This document shows positions 8,687 to 17,458 of a DNA stretch of 64,000 nt, one piece after another. Origin of the DNA: Streptomyces olivochromogenes (GTDB taxonomy: Bacteria; Actinomycetota; Actinomycetes; Streptomycetales; Streptomycetaceae); contig NZ_KQ948451.1 of the NCBI RefSeq assembly GCF_001514115.1, forward strand, positions 1,014,109-1,078,108, written 5' to 3'. The stretch's first letter is position 1; each line of letters opens with the position of its first letter. The notes under the pieces were generated by a model, which worked only from the letters and a program-made list of their open reading frames with translations, did not search any database and was not told the origin of the DNA. The position numbers were made by a program, and so were the translations under genes.

Positions 8687-8750
8687 CAGACCGTCCGGTG
8701 TCGGATACAGACCGTCTGATGTCGGGTACAGACCCTCGGGAACAGACCGT
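8687..8750. repeat. Degenerate 21-bp tandem repeat
   Basis: Four units beginning CAGACC[GC]TC at 8687, 8708, 8729 and 8743. The first two are full 21-base copies and the third is shortened to 14 bases. The array sits between the methyltransferase start and the AraC stop. Confidence 0.75.
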
Positions 8751-8754
8751 CGGG

Positions 8755-9606
8755 TCAGGGCTTGGACAGGTATTCGGGGGCGGCCCACGCCACGTCGTCG
8801 ACCGCAAGCCACGGCGCAACCGCGACGGCCGTGGGTGTCACACCCGCGAACGCCATGACATCCCGATGGAGGTGGGACTGGTCGGCGTAGCCGATCTCCG
8901 CCGCCACCCGTGCGGCGCTGACACCCGCGGCCAGACGGTGGGCCGCATGGTCGAAACGGACAAGCTGAGCGGCGCGTTTGGGGTTGAGACCGATCTGGGC
9001 CCGGAACCGGGACCACAGTCGCTTACGGCTCCAGCCGACCTCGCCCGCCAGCCGCTCGACCCGCACCCCTCCCAGGTTCGTCACCATCTGCCGCCATACG
9101 AAGGCGACCTCAGGATCGATCGCTCGGCCTGCCTCGTGTCGTCGAACGAACGCCGCCTCCGCGATCGCGAACCGGTCGTCCCACGACCTGGCAGCGCGCA
9201 GTTGCTCCTGGGTGCGGGCGGCATCGCGGCCCCAGAGGTCGTCGAGGGAGACCATCATCCCGCTCAACTCCGAAGAGACGCCCAGCACCGCGTGCGCGAT
9301 CACCGGCGACAGACGCACCTGCAGGCTTTCGATGTCACGGCCGCGTCCTCGAAGGCCGCTGGGCACGAGTCCGACGACGACACTGCCGTTCTGCTGCCGG
9401 CCGTTGGTGTCGTCGACGGTGAGCGGCTCGTCGCCGAGGCTGACGAGCACCGTGACAGCCGGGAACGGGATCACGCTCAGGTCGACGAACTCCGAGGTAC
9501 GAGCGCGGAATCCGGCCATGCTGACCCCTGGCAGCAGGCCGGGCCGGGACGGGGTGGCGATGTCCCAGATCGCCGCAGCGTCACGAGCCGGGTCGGCGGA
9601 TCGCAT
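8755..9606 (-). CDS. AraC-family transcriptional regulator
   Basis: A 283-residue regulator. The C-terminal ~100 residues hold the double helix-turn-helix of AraC/XylS proteins (RLAGEVGWSRKRLWSRF; VAAEIGYADQSHLHRDV followed by GVTP). The N-terminal ~150 residues form a beta-rich sensor region. It is divergent from an amidase gene (start ~9706) with about 100 bases between, so it may control that gene. Effector unknown. Confidence 0.9.
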   Translation of the reverse strand: MRSADPARDAAAIWDIATPSRPGLLPGVSMAGFRARTSEFVDLSVIPFPAVTVLVSLGDEPLTVDDTNGRQQNGSVVVGLVPSGLRGRGRDIESLQVRLSPVIAHAVLGVSSELSGMMVSLDDLWGRDAARTQEQLRAARSWDDRFAIAEAAFVRRHEAGRAIDPEVAFVWRQMVTNLGGVRVERLAGEVGWSRKRLWSRFRAQIGLNPKRAAQLVRFDHAAHRLAAGVSAARVAAEIGYADQSHLHRDVMAFAGVTPTAVAVAPWLAVDDVAWAAPEYLSKP

Positions 9607-9705
9607 GTCGCCAAGCTACGCGACATTCGTCCAAGACGGGATGTCGCGGACGCGCCGACACTGACGGCTTCCGCAAGCACGGCGGACCAGAAGGGACCAC
9701 TCGTG

Positions 9706-11214
9706 ATGCGCTCGCCGATTGACCCGCTCGACCCGCTCAGCCCGTCCGACCCGTCCGACCAGTTCGACCCGTCCGACCCGTCCGACCCGTTCAACCCGTT
9801 CACGTCGGCCGTCGAACTCGCCGCGGCCATACGCCGAAGGGAGGTGAGTCCGGTCGAGGTCGCCGATTGCTATCTCGAGCGGATGGACCAACTCGACCCC
9901 CGGCTGAACGCCTTCTGCCACCGGGCCGACGACGACGTCCGCAGAGCCGCGTCCGCCGCGGCTGATGCGGTGGTGCGAGCCCCGTCGGCCGAAGACCTCC
10001 CGCCGTTCCATGGCGTCCCGCTGCCGATCAAGGATCTACTCGATGTGGCCGGATGGCCCACCACCCATGGATCCGCCGGTGCCGGGCGGGCACCGGCCAC
10101 GGCATCGGACCCGGTCGTGCGGCGGTTCGTGGACGCGGGGTTCATCCTGCTCGGCAAAACCACCACCTCCGAGTTCGGTGCCCTGCCCTTCACCGAGAAC
10201 GAAGCCCTGGGCATCTCGCGCAACCCGTGGGACCCGGATCGCACGCCGGGCGGATCGTCGAGCGGAGCGGGCGCTGCCGTCGCCGCCGGGATGGCGCCCC
10301 TCGCCCACGCCGAAGACGGCGGCGGGTCGATCCGTATCCCCGCGTCGTGCAACGGTCTCGTCGGCCTCAAACCCACCCGCGGCCTGGTCACCAACGCGAC
10401 CGTCAGCGTGGAGGGTCTCGGCACGAGCGGCGTGCTCACCCGCACGGTGGCCGACACCGCGGCCGCCCTCGATGTGCTGGCGCGTCATGATCCGGCCGCG
10501 TGGTGGTCACCCCGGACCCCGCACAGGTCCTTCGCCGCCGCGATGCAGAGGGACATGCCGACCGGGCTGCGGATCGGTGTGCTCACGGACTCCCCGATCG
10601 ACGGGATACACGTGCACCCGGCGTGTACTGAAGCCGTCACCGTCACGCTTCGGACGCTCGAAGCGGCTGGTCACGACATCGTCGACACTCGCCTTCCGCT
10701 CCCCCGGACCGACGAGTTGGTGGCGGCGTTCACGACCATCTGGAACGTCGGCGGCAGCGGGATCGTGCTCGCGGACCCTGACCGTGTCGAGCCCCACAAT
10801 CGTGCCCTGCGTGACGCGGCACGAGCGATCGACTCATGGTCCTACGCGGAAGGGGTGAGGCAGACCCAACAGTTGTCGCGGCGCATCGTCGAAGGCTTCC
10901 TCGCCGGCTTCGACCTCCTGGTCACGCCCACGATGGCGTGCCTCCCGCCGCTCGTCGGTGCCTGGCGGGCGGGCGCCGACGACAACCCCCTGATGCCACT
11001 GCTGAACAGTTACCCGATGGGGGTGTTCACGTCGGTGTTCAACGTGACAGGCCAACCGGCGATCTCCCTCCCCGTCCACCACGACGACGCCACCGGCTTG
11101 CCCGTCGGCATCCAGATCGTCGCCGCACCGTGGCGCGAAGACCTCCTGCTCCAGGTGTCTCGCACCCTCGAGCTCGCACACCCCTGGACCGATCGCCGCC
11201 CGCCCGTCGGCTGA
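9706..11214 (+). CDS. Amidase (amidase-signature family)
   Basis: The first supported start is ATG 9706 (or GTG 9703), preceded by AAGGGA; the frame is open far upstream only as antisense. It encodes 502 residues with the Ser-cisSer-Lys triad: K109 in PIKDLLD, S184 in the GGSSSGAG loop and S208 in [11 protein letters not shown], with exactly the 24-residue Ser-Ser spacing of the family. The enzyme hydrolyses carboxamides to acid and ammonia. The N-terminal ~30 residues are an odd run of D-P-S repeats. It is divergent from an AraC regulator. Substrate unknown; GatA is excluded because there is no gatB/gatC context. Confidence 0.93.
   Translation: MRSPIDPLDPLSPSDPSDQFDPSDPSDPFNPFTSAVELAAAIRRREVSPVEVADCYLERMDQLDPRLNAFCHRADDDVRRAASAAADAVVRAPSAEDLPPFHGVPLPIKDLLDVAGWPTTHGSAGAGRAPATASDPVVRRFVDAGFILLGKTTTSEFGALPFTENEALGISRNPWDPDRTPGGSSSGAGAAVAAGMAPLAHAEDGGGSIRIPASCNGLVGLKPTRGLVTNATVSVEGLGTSGVLTRTVADTAAALDVLARHDPAAWWSPRTPHRSFAAAMQRDMPTGLRIGVLTDSPIDGIHVHPACTEAVTVTLRTLEAAGHDIVDTRLPLPRTDELVAAFTTIWNVGGSGIVLADPDRVEPHNRALRDAARAIDSWSYAEGVRQTQQLSRRIVEGFLAGFDLLVTPTMACLPPLVGAWRAGADDNPLMPLLNSYPMGVFTSVFNVTGQPAISLPVHHDDATGLPVGIQIVAAPWREDLLLQVSRTLELAHPWTDRRPPVG
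9719..9802 (+). repeat. 9-bp coding repeat (Asp-Pro-Ser) at the amidase N-terminus
   Basis: Degenerate tandem copies of GACCCGTCC encode a D-P-[SL] run at residues ~6-31 of the amidase, before the conserved fold begins at [11 protein letters not shown]. Confidence 0.8.
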
Positions 11215-11226
11215 GCAGGGAGGCGA

Positions 11227-12240
11227 TCAGTCCATCGGGGACCGGATGAGCGTCTGCTCCCGCTCGGACAGTGCCTGGAGCCGGTACTCCCTCGGCGAGA
11301 GCCCGTACGCGGTGCGAAAGGCGCGGGTGAATTCGGAGGCGCGGGGGAAGCCCCAGCGGGCGGCGACGGCGTGGACCGGCGTGGTGCGCAGCGAGGAGTC
11401 GGCCAGGTCTCGGTGGGCGTTCTCCAGCCGTCGGCCGCGGATCCAGGCCGCGACCGTTTCGCCCTGCGACTGCTGCTGAAAGATCCGGTACAGGTAGCTG
11501 CGGGAGATGTGGTGCGCGGCGGCGACCGCGGACGGCGTCAGCTCCGGGTCGTGGAGATTCTGCCGGATGAACGCCTGGATGCGTTGCGCTGTGGCCCGCT
11601 GACGGGTCTCCTGCGGAAGGGCGGCCTCCGCGTCCAGTACCTGGGCGAACCAGGCCGACACCAGGTCGAGTACGACCGTACCCAGGCGTGGCGCGTCGGA
11701 CGGCTGAAGCGTTTCGGCCTGCCGGTCCAGGCCGACGAGGAATTCGGTCAGCAGAGCGCCGGTACCCTCCCGCCCCGACAGCCCCCGGCCCAGCAACTCC
11801 CGGACGCGGTGCGGCGGCAGGGGCAGCAACGCCTTGGGGAAGTCCACGCCGACTCCCTTGACGGCTCGGCGGTCCCGGTCGTCCACCGGCCGGAGGTCGT
11901 ACGGCCGCGAGCCGTCGACCATGTGCAGGTCACGTGGGCCGAACGTGTCGGTCCGTCCGGCGTGCTCGAGAGCCAGGTCTCCATCGAGCAGCAGCGTCAG
12001 GTGGTACAACTCGGGGTCGGACCGACGCACCATTTTTCCGCTCCGCCGGTAGCGGGTCGGCAGGAACGACGACGGCCATACGGTCACCGGCCCCAGCTCC
12101 ATCAGCCGGTACTCCGCCCAGTAGTCGGCGGTGTGGGCACTGATCAGGTCGCTCGAGCGCGTCCGGCCGACCAGTTCCCGCCAGTACTCGAATCTGTCTT
12201 CCGCAGGCACGTCCTCGCTGCGGAACACGGTCCCGATCAT
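11227..12240 (-). CDS. AraC-family regulator with AraC-binding-like N-terminal domain
   Basis: I start the protein at ATG 12240 (MIGTVFRSEDVPAEDRFEYW), which has AGGGGAG upstream. A GTG at 12312 overlapping the preceding stop as GTGA would add 24 residues and couple translation to the methyltransferase. The 337 residues contain a cupin-like sensor domain (DPELYHLTLLLDGDL ... DLHMVDGSRPYDL) and a C-terminal AraC double HTH (VAAAHHISRSYLYRIF; VAARWGFPRASEFTRAF; YGLSPREYR). It is the last gene of a minus-strand series after MFS and methyltransferase genes and likely regulates that set. Confidence 0.9.
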   Translation of the reverse strand: MIGTVFRSEDVPAEDRFEYWRELVGRTRSSDLISAHTADYWAEYRLMELGPVTVWPSSFLPTRYRRSGKMVRRSDPELYHLTLLLDGDLALEHAGRTDTFGPRDLHMVDGSRPYDLRPVDDRDRRAVKGVGVDFPKALLPLPPHRVRELLGRGLSGREGTGALLTEFLVGLDRQAETLQPSDAPRLGTVVLDLVSAWFAQVLDAEAALPQETRQRATAQRIQAFIRQNLHDPELTPSAVAAAHHISRSYLYRIFQQQSQGETVAAWIRGRRLENAHRDLADSSLRTTPVHAVAARWGFPRASEFTRAFRTAYGLSPREYRLQALSEREQTLIRSPMD

Positions 12241-12308
12241 TCCGTCCCATCTCCCCTGGCTCCTGGCTCCTGGCCCCGGGGCCAGGGGCGCCCGTGTCGA
12301 CAGCTGAG

Positions 12309-13088
12309 TCACTTCGCCGCGCGCATCAGCAGATGGCCATGGCGGAACTGGCGTTCCTCCTCGCGCGGCGCACGCAGCATCCGGCCGACCTCGACGAACC
12401 CGGCTTCACCGGCCAGCCCCGCGAGGTCGTCGATCGGCCATCGGTACGCCGTCACCACTTTGTGGTCGAACGCTGTGACCGGCTCACCCTCCGACTCGAA
12501 GAACGCGAGCGAGAGATGGCCGTCAGGCGCGAGCAACCGCCGGAACTCGGCGAAGTACGAGGGCACCTCCTGCGGTGGGGTGTGGATGACCGAGTAGTAG
12601 GACACGATGCCGTTCAGCTTGCCGTCGGCCAGGTCCAGGGCGTCCATGGAGCCGACCTCGAACCGCAGGGCCGGGTATGCCTCGCGGGCGAGATCGATCA
12701 TCACCGGCGACAGGTCGACGCCGAAGACATCCAGCCCCAGGTCCCGCAGGTGCGCGGTGATGCGCCCCGGGCCGCATCCCAGCTCCGCGACGGGCCCGGC
12801 GCCGGTGGTCCGTACGAGGTCGGCGAACGCGGCGAGCATCGCACGATCCAGCGGAAGAGCGTCGAGATCATTACGGAAGCGTTCGGCGTAATGGACTGCG
12901 ACGGAGTCGTAGGCATCCGCTGTCGCACCGAGATGCGGGGAGGGTTCACTCACGGAGGAGGGTTCAGTCACAGAGGAGGGTTCGGTCACAAGCGAGGACA
13001 CTAGCTCGTCGCGCGGGGCCATCTCCTCATGGGCAGACAGGAGTTGGTAGAAGCCCTGTTCCATGCGAAGGGGGCACGTGCGGGTCAT
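12309..13088 (-). CDS. Class I SAM-dependent methyltransferase
   Basis: A 259-residue methyltransferase starting at ATG 13088, whose ATGA overlaps the stop of the MFS transporter gene; the longer open frame upstream overlaps the MFS gene and is not credible. Motif I is VAELGCGPGRITAHL, acidic end of strand 2 VFGVDLS, motif II region SMDALDLADG, and LLAPDGHLSLAFF. The N-terminal ~40 residues include a repeated V-T-E-P-S-S element. It shares overlapping codons with both neighbours, so MFS, methyltransferase and AraC appear to be one unit. Substrate unknown. Confidence 0.9.
   Translation of the reverse strand: MTRTCPLRMEQGFYQLLSAHEEMAPRDELVSSLVTEPSSVTEPSSVSEPSPHLGATADAYDSVAVHYAERFRNDLDALPLDRAMLAAFADLVRTTGAGPVAELGCGPGRITAHLRDLGLDVFGVDLSPVMIDLAREAYPALRFEVGSMDALDLADGKLNGIVSYYSVIHTPPQEVPSYFAEFRRLLAPDGHLSLAFFESEGEPVTAFDHKVVTAYRWPIDDLAGLAGEAGFVEVGRMLRAPREEERQFRHGHLLMRAAK
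12943..12996 (-). repeat. 18-bp tandem repeat inside the methyltransferase gene
   Basis: Three units beginning GGTTC (12943, 12961, 12979) encode the V-T-E-P-S-S / V-S-E-P-S repeats near the methyltransferase N-terminus, ahead of the catalytic fold. Confidence 0.85.
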
Positions 13089-14347
13089 CGGGCGCGGTGG
13101 TGGCGGAGGGCCGGCAGGGCCAGGAGGATGCCCAGGACGAGTGTGGCGGCGACGACGCGCAGGATGCCGCCGAAGCCGAGGCCGGTCAGAGCTCCGGTGA
13201 GCTGCGGGCCCAGGCTGGCGCCGATGAACATGCTGCATCCGTAGAGGGCGACGGCCGCGCCGCGGGCGTGCGGGGCGGTGGCGTTGATGGTCTCGACGAC
13301 GGCGGGTGCCGCTGCCGCGACGGCTGCCACGAACAGGAGCAGCGCGAGGGCGAGCGGCACGGTGTGACCGCCGAGGAAGGAGCCGGCCGCGACGGTGAGG
13401 GCGGCCAGCGCGAACGCGAGGACCGCGCGCAAGGGTGCGGCCAGGCGCTGGAGCAGGCGGGCGAGTACGGGGATGGCGACCAGGGCGGGCAGCGCGCTGG
13501 CCCGCAGGGCGAGGATCGCGGAGGAGTTCCCGGCGATGCCGGACGGCCCGGCGATGGCCACCGCCGTGTAGATGGCGACGAAGGAGGACATCAGGGCCAC
13601 GGTCGACAGGTAGAGGGCGACCATGCGCGGCCGGCCCAGTAGTCGGGGCATCGCCGCGAACGCCTGGCTCAGCCCGCCGCCGGTGCCGTGGCGGAGGGTG
13701 GGCCGCAGGACGCGGCGCACCGGGATCAGGCTCAGGGCCATGAGGGCGGCGCTGAGCCAGAAGACCGCGCGCCAGCCGAGCCCGGCCGCGACGGCCTGGG
13801 CACCGATCTGCAGGAGCACGGCGGCGGCGAACATGCCGCTGGTGATGCAGGTCAGGGCGGTGCCGCGGCGTTGTGGCGCGATGTGGTGGACGACGTAGGA
13901 GAGCGCGGCGGGCGCGAAGGTCGCGGTGGTGAGTCCCTGCAGGCTGCGCAGGGCGATGGCCGTGGGGAGGTCGGGGGCGGCGCTGACCGCCAGGGTGGCT
14001 GCCGTGGCGGCCACGAGCCCGGTCGTGATCACGGCGCGCGAGCCGTAGCGGTCGGACAGCGGACCGGCGAGCAGAAATCCGGCGGCGTAGGCGAAGCCGA
14101 ACGCCGTCGCCGTCCAGGTGACCTGCTCCGGTGCGGTGCCGAGCGCGGTGGCCATGGGGTGCAGCAGCGCCAGGACGGTGTACATCTGGCCGACCATCAG
14201 GACGCCGAGTGCGGTCAGCAAGGCGATGGTCGGGGCGGCGGGCGCCCAGGAGGGCGGCTGGTCAAGGGTGTTGGGTGCGATTGCCGCGGGCCCCGGGGAC
14301 TTGGTGGGAGTGAGAGGAAGGGACGTGGTGGGAGTGGGATGGGACAT
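13085..14347 (-). CDS. MFS transporter
   Basis: A 420-residue major facilitator with about 12 hydrophobic segments. ATG 14347 is chosen (GGAG just upstream), giving a ~35-residue hydrophilic N-terminus before TM1. The MFS loop 2-3 motif is visible as GPLSDRYGSRAVI. The segment SFLGGHTVPLALALLLFVA and a Pro/Ala-rich TM set resemble DHA-type drug/metabolite exporters. Its stop overlaps the start of the methyltransferase (ATGA). A hairpin at 14438-14466 separates it from the amidohydrolase upstream, so it may have its own promoter in 14350-14430. Substrate unknown, probably efflux. Confidence 0.92.
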   Translation of the reverse strand: MSHPTPTTSLPLTPTKSPGPAAIAPNTLDQPPSWAPAAPTIALLTALGVLMVGQMYTVLALLHPMATALGTAPEQVTWTATAFGFAYAAGFLLAGPLSDRYGSRAVITTGLVAATAATLAVSAAPDLPTAIALRSLQGLTTATFAPAALSYVVHHIAPQRRGTALTCITSGMFAAAVLLQIGAQAVAAGLGWRAVFWLSAALMALSLIPVRRVLRPTLRHGTGGGLSQAFAAMPRLLGRPRMVALYLSTVALMSSFVAIYTAVAIAGPSGIAGNSSAILALRASALPALVAIPVLARLLQRLAAPLRAVLAFALAALTVAAGSFLGGHTVPLALALLLFVAAVAAAAPAVVETINATAPHARGAAVALYGCSMFIGASLGPQLTGALTGLGFGGILRVVAATLVLGILLALPALRHHRAR

Positions 14348-14437
14348 GGGAACTCCAGAAGGGGGCGTCCGGTCGCCGCCCCGCGGGTTTGTGCGCGGCA
14401 CGATCGGCCGTTGGCAGCAACGGGATCGGGTGAGTGC

Positions 14438-14466
14438 CCCCCGGCCGTGGGAGGAACGGCCGGGGG
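14438..14466 (-). terminator. GC-rich hairpin after the amidohydrolase gene
   Basis: CCCCCGGCCGT, 7-base loop, ACGGCCGGGGG: a perfect 11-bp stem located 37 bases past the amidohydrolase stop. There is no U-tract, as is usual for Streptomyces terminators. Confidence 0.7.
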
Positions 14467-14502
14467 ACGATGGAGGGGAAGGGGCAGGTAGCGGGGAGAT
14501 GC

Positions 14503-15894
14503 TCAGACGGCCGGGGTGTTCAGCACGTACTCGCGCGAGGCGTGCACCTCGCTGCGCAGGGCGGCCAGGTTGACGTCGAGGACCTGTCCGTCCCACTTGC
14601 GGGGCTCGCCGTTGATGAGGACGGCGGTGATGTTGCGGGCGTCGGATCCCAGTACGAGGGTGCCAATGGGGTCGTTGAGGGGCATGTTGTTGAGGTCCTC
14701 GGCCTGGACGACCAGCAGGTCGGCCTTCTTGCCCGGGGTGAGTGAACCGGTGACGCCGGCCAGGCCGTTGGTGCGGGCGCCCTGGAGGGTGGCGAAGTCG
14801 AGGACGTCGTGGGTGGTGATGCGGGAGGGCTGCTGGTCGGTGCCGTGGACGGCGTTGACCGCGCGCATCCGCTGGATGGCGTGCAGGGCCCGCATCTGCG
14901 TGAACATGTCGCTGGCGAGGGCGACTTCGACGTCGATGCTCAGGCCGGGGCGGATGCCGACGGACAGGGCCTCGTCGACGGCGGGGATCGCCGTCTCGAG
15001 GCCGATCTGTGCGTCGGACGTGGGGGCCAGGGCGACCGTGGTGCCGGTCTCCCCCATCGCCTTCCACGCCTCGGAGGTCAGTCCGGTGGAGTGGATGAGG
15101 GTGACGTCGGGGCCGAGAACGCCGTCCTTGGCCCAGCGCAGGACCGCTTCGGAGGAGGACGTGCCGAAGACGGCGTCCACGCTCACTCCGATACCCAAGT
15201 CCTTTGCCACGCGGGCGAGTTCAGGACCGTAGGCGAGTGCCGGTCCGGCGATCTCGTCGGTGGCAAGGGTCGCCAGGCGCAGCGTGAGCAACTGGTCGTC
15301 GCTGCTGAAGTACTGGTCCTTGATACGGGTCAGGTCGCCGGGCCACTGTCGGTCCCATTCGCCGAAGTGCGGGCCCATGGAGGCGTGCACGCCTCGGATG
15401 CCGGTGTCGCGGAGGGCCCCGATCGCGGCGTCGGAGTGTTCACGGGTGCGGGAGTTGTGGGAGAAGTCGAGCATGGTCGTGATGCCGCTGTCGATCGCGG
15501 TCAGGGCGGCCAGTCTGGTGCCGATGTACATGTCCTCGGGCCGGTAGACCGTGGCGTAGCCGGCCAGGGTGGCCATGACGTAGCCGCCCAGGTCGTCGAC
15601 GTCCGGCATGATCCGGCGCAGCTGGGCCTCCCAGGCGTGCCGGTGGGTGTCGACGAAGCCGGGGGTGAGGATCGTGCCGGTGGCGTCGACGACCACCGCA
15701 TCGTCAGCGGTCAGGTGCGCCCCGATCGCGGCGATGGCGTCACCCTCGACGAGGAGGTCGCCGCGGTCGATGACGCCGAGGTCGGGGTCCATGGTGACGA
15801 TGGTCGCGCCGGTGAACAGGATGCGCCGCCGGTCGGCGGGCCGACGCCGGAGCTCTTCGAGCACGGCGGCGCCGGCGGTGTCGCTGAGGTTCAT
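14503..15894 (-). CDS. Amidohydrolase (ATZ/TRZ or cytosine-deaminase-like)
   Basis: A 463-residue metal-dependent hydrolase of the amidohydrolase superfamily. The composite beta-domain (ILFTGATIVTMDPDLG ... VVDATGTILTPGFVD) leads to the metal-binding HxH in DTHRHAWEAQ (about residues 88-97). Further ligands are plausibly the HASMGPHF, IHSTG and SIDVEVALASD regions, and the C-terminal SLTPGKKADLLVV closes the beta-domain. It resembles enzymes that deaminate or dechlorinate triazine/pyrimidine-like rings. It is probably in the same locus as the upstream fusion gene (start 16843), whose N-terminal half is a barrel-less copy of the same fold. Substrate unknown. Confidence 0.9.
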   Translation of the reverse strand: MNLSDTAGAAVLEELRRRPADRRRILFTGATIVTMDPDLGVIDRGDLLVEGDAIAAIGAHLTADDAVVVDATGTILTPGFVDTHRHAWEAQLRRIMPDVDDLGGYVMATLAGYATVYRPEDMYIGTRLAALTAIDSGITTMLDFSHNSRTREHSDAAIGALRDTGIRGVHASMGPHFGEWDRQWPGDLTRIKDQYFSSDDQLLTLRLATLATDEIAGPALAYGPELARVAKDLGIGVSVDAVFGTSSSEAVLRWAKDGVLGPDVTLIHSTGLTSEAWKAMGETGTTVALAPTSDAQIGLETAIPAVDEALSVGIRPGLSIDVEVALASDMFTQMRALHAIQRMRAVNAVHGTDQQPSRITTHDVLDFATLQGARTNGLAGVTGSLTPGKKADLLVVQAEDLNNMPLNDPIGTLVLGSDARNITAVLINGEPRKWDGQVLDVNLAALRSEVHASREYVLNTPAV

Positions 15895-15922
15895 GAGGGG
15901 CCTTCTTTCGGTACGACGGAGA

Positions 15923-15981
15923 GGGCAGGGGATGAGGGTGGGGGCGAGGGATGAGGGTGCGGGCAGGGGATGAGGATGGGG
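15923..15981. repeat. Imperfect ~19-bp G-rich tandem repeat
   Basis: Three units built on GGGCAGGGGATGAGG lie between the amidohydrolase start and the end of the upstream gene. Confidence 0.7.
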
Positions 15982-15991
15982 ACGGGGACGG

Positions 15992-16843
15992 TCAGCCGAG
16001 CTTCATGACGTAGCCCGCGTGGTGGAGTTCGTCGCCCTGGAACTCTCCGTAGGCCCAGAAGCCGAGGTCGTCCAGGTAGTCGATGCGGTCGCCGTCGATC
16101 CAGTACCGGCCCTGGTAGGCGTGCGGGCGGCCGCCCCGGGTCTCGTCGTAGCGGCCGTCGGCGGTGAGCTCCTGGTGCAGGAAGTCGTGTCTGTCGATCC
16201 AGATGCCGACGCGCGGGCCGCCGGTCAGGTCATCGGAGGCCGGGATGCCCGCCTCGGGGGCGGTGGCCCGGCCGGGGGCGTCGGTGCCGGCCCACAGGAC
16301 GGGCCGACCGGCCGCGACCAGTGCGCGGACCTGCTCCGGCCGGGTCATGAGTGTGGCCACCGCGCTCGGTACGTCGGCGGCGAGCTCGTCGGGCACCACC
16401 AGGAAGTCGGGGGTGTTGCCCGGGGTCAGCGTCGCGACGTACGCCGAGCGGTGGCCGCGGCCGCCGGCCAGCGCGACGGTGTCCACGACCGCGGGGGTGA
16501 TGGTCATGCCGGTGCAGTCGACGACGATGGCGTTGTCGTCCTGTGCCGCGGTGACGATGGCGGGGCCGACCCCCACGACCAGGGAGCCGACGAACAGCAG
16601 GTCGGCGCCGGTCATGGTCCCGATCAGCGGGTCCAGTGTCTGGATGCGGGCGTTGGTGAACAGGATGGGGCGGCCCTCGTCGTTCGAGAGGATCTCGTCG
16701 AGGGCCTTGGGGTTCCAGCTCACCGTGTCTGTGTCTGTGTCAGCGTCTGTGTCCGGGGCACTACCGGTGCCGGTGCCGATCTCGGTCTCAGTGTCGGTGT
16801 CGGTGTCGGTGTCGATGTCGGTGTCGGTGTCGGTGATGCTCAT
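15992..16843 (-). CDS. Barrel-less amidohydrolase-like domain fused to an Atu4866 domain
   Basis: A 283-residue protein in three parts. Residues 1-45 are an acidic low-complexity run of Asp-Thr repeats. Residues ~55-150 match only the beta-sandwich of amidohydrolases: ILFTNARIQTLDP ... CTGMTITPAVVDT, then directly LTPGNTPDFLVV. The whole metal-binding TIM barrel normally between these motifs is missing, including HxH. Residues ~205-283 are an Atu4866-type domain (GIWIDRHDFLHQELTADGRY, YQGRYWIDGDRIDYLDD). Hydrolytic activity is not expected. It precedes the intact amidohydrolase on the same strand, 97 bases away. Divergent from it, a second stand-alone Atu4866 gene starts at 17192. Function unknown. 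Confidence 0.8.
   Translation of the reverse strand: MSITDTDTDIDTDTDTDTETEIGTGTGSAPDTDADTDTDTVSWNPKALDEILSNDEGRPILFTNARIQTLDPLIGTMTGADLLFVGSLVVGVGPAIVTAAQDDNAIVVDCTGMTITPAVVDTVALAGGRGHRSAYVATLTPGNTPDFLVVPDELAADVPSAVATLMTRPEQVRALVAAGRPVLWAGTDAPGRATAPEAGIPASDDLTGGPRVGIWIDRHDFLHQELTADGRYDETRGGRPHAYQGRYWIDGDRIDYLDDLGFWAYGEFQGDELHHAGYVMKLG
16791..16836 (-). repeat. Hexanucleotide coding repeat (Asp-Thr)n
   Basis: About eight tandem GGTGTC units (minus strand GACACC) encode the D-T run at the N-terminus of the fusion protein. Such a tract is prone to length changes. Confidence 0.9.
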
Positions 16844-17191
16844 TGCGTGCTCCTCGGTGGAGTCGGCTCATCGGTCCGCCCGATGCGCGCGGCGAGCGCC
16901 GGTGCAGGTCCGAGGAGGATGTCCGGCAGCTACCGCGGCTGCCTGACCACCAGGTTCGTCGCGCTGCGGAGTCGGAACCAGGCCGCCGTGTCCCCAGGTG
17001 TCGGGCACCCACCATCCGTACCGTCGCGTACGACGGAGGTGGGCATGCGGCGGTCTCGGACGGCACGCGCCGCTGCCGCCCCACACGACGGACTCCGCCG
17101 CTCGCGATAGTGGGTGCGCGGCACCCAGGAAGCCCTCACCTGGGGAGACGGCGGCCTGGTTGTCACCGGCCGCCGGGCGGACCGTAGAGCC
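16844..17191. promoter_or_regulatory. Divergent promoter region with a 25-bp inverted repeat
   Basis: 348 bases between two divergent Atu4866-domain genes. Arms at 16976-17000 and 17137-17161 are inverted copies matching at 24 of 25 positions (core AACCAGGCCGCCGT, TCCCCAGGTG). Weak similarity continues inward (CACCCAC.ATC). Either an inverted duplication carried the upstream DNA of both paralogues, or both arms are operators for one regulator. No gene is supported here. Confidence 0.65.
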
Positions 17192-17458
17192 ATGACCAGC
17201 AACGACACGCCCCGCGACCCGCACCCGTACGTCGGGATGTGGGTGACCGCGGACGGTTTCATCCGCCAGGAACTGCTGCCGAACGGCCGCTACGACGAGG
17301 CCCGCGGCAACCGCCGGAGCGCCTACACCGGCAGCTACACCGTCACCGGCAGCCACCTCGACTACGTCGACGACACCGGCTTCACCGCGACCGGCGACGT
17401 CCGCGACGGCGTTCTCTTCCACGAGCACCTGGTGCTCTACCGCGAGGCTCGGCCATGA
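17192..17458 (+). CDS. Stand-alone Atu4866-domain protein
   Basis: 88 residues consisting only of the small beta-rich domain also found at the C-terminus of the divergent fusion protein: VGMWVTADGFIRQELLPNGRY, then YTGSYTVTGSHLDYVDDTGF. It is similar in length to Agrobacterium Atu4866, whose structure is known but whose role is not. ATG 17192 is used. Its stop overlaps an ATG (ATGA at 17455) that begins an SDR remnant, so it was once probably followed by a functional SDR in an operon. Possibly a ligand-binding lipocalin-like barrel; unproven. Confidence 0.8.
   Translation: MTSNDTPRDPHPYVGMWVTADGFIRQELLPNGRYDEARGNRRSAYTGSYTVTGSHLDYVDDTGFTATGDVRDGVLFHEHLVLYREARP

Noticed and set aside
7876..9702. 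A very long 5' extension of the amidase frame
   Set aside because: It overlaps, in antisense, a methyltransferase and an AraC gene. The ribosome site and family similarity place the start at 9703/9706.
9706..11214. Assignment of the amidase as GatA of the tRNA amidotransferase
   Set aside because: gatB and gatC are absent, and the divergent AraC gene indicates a catabolic enzyme.
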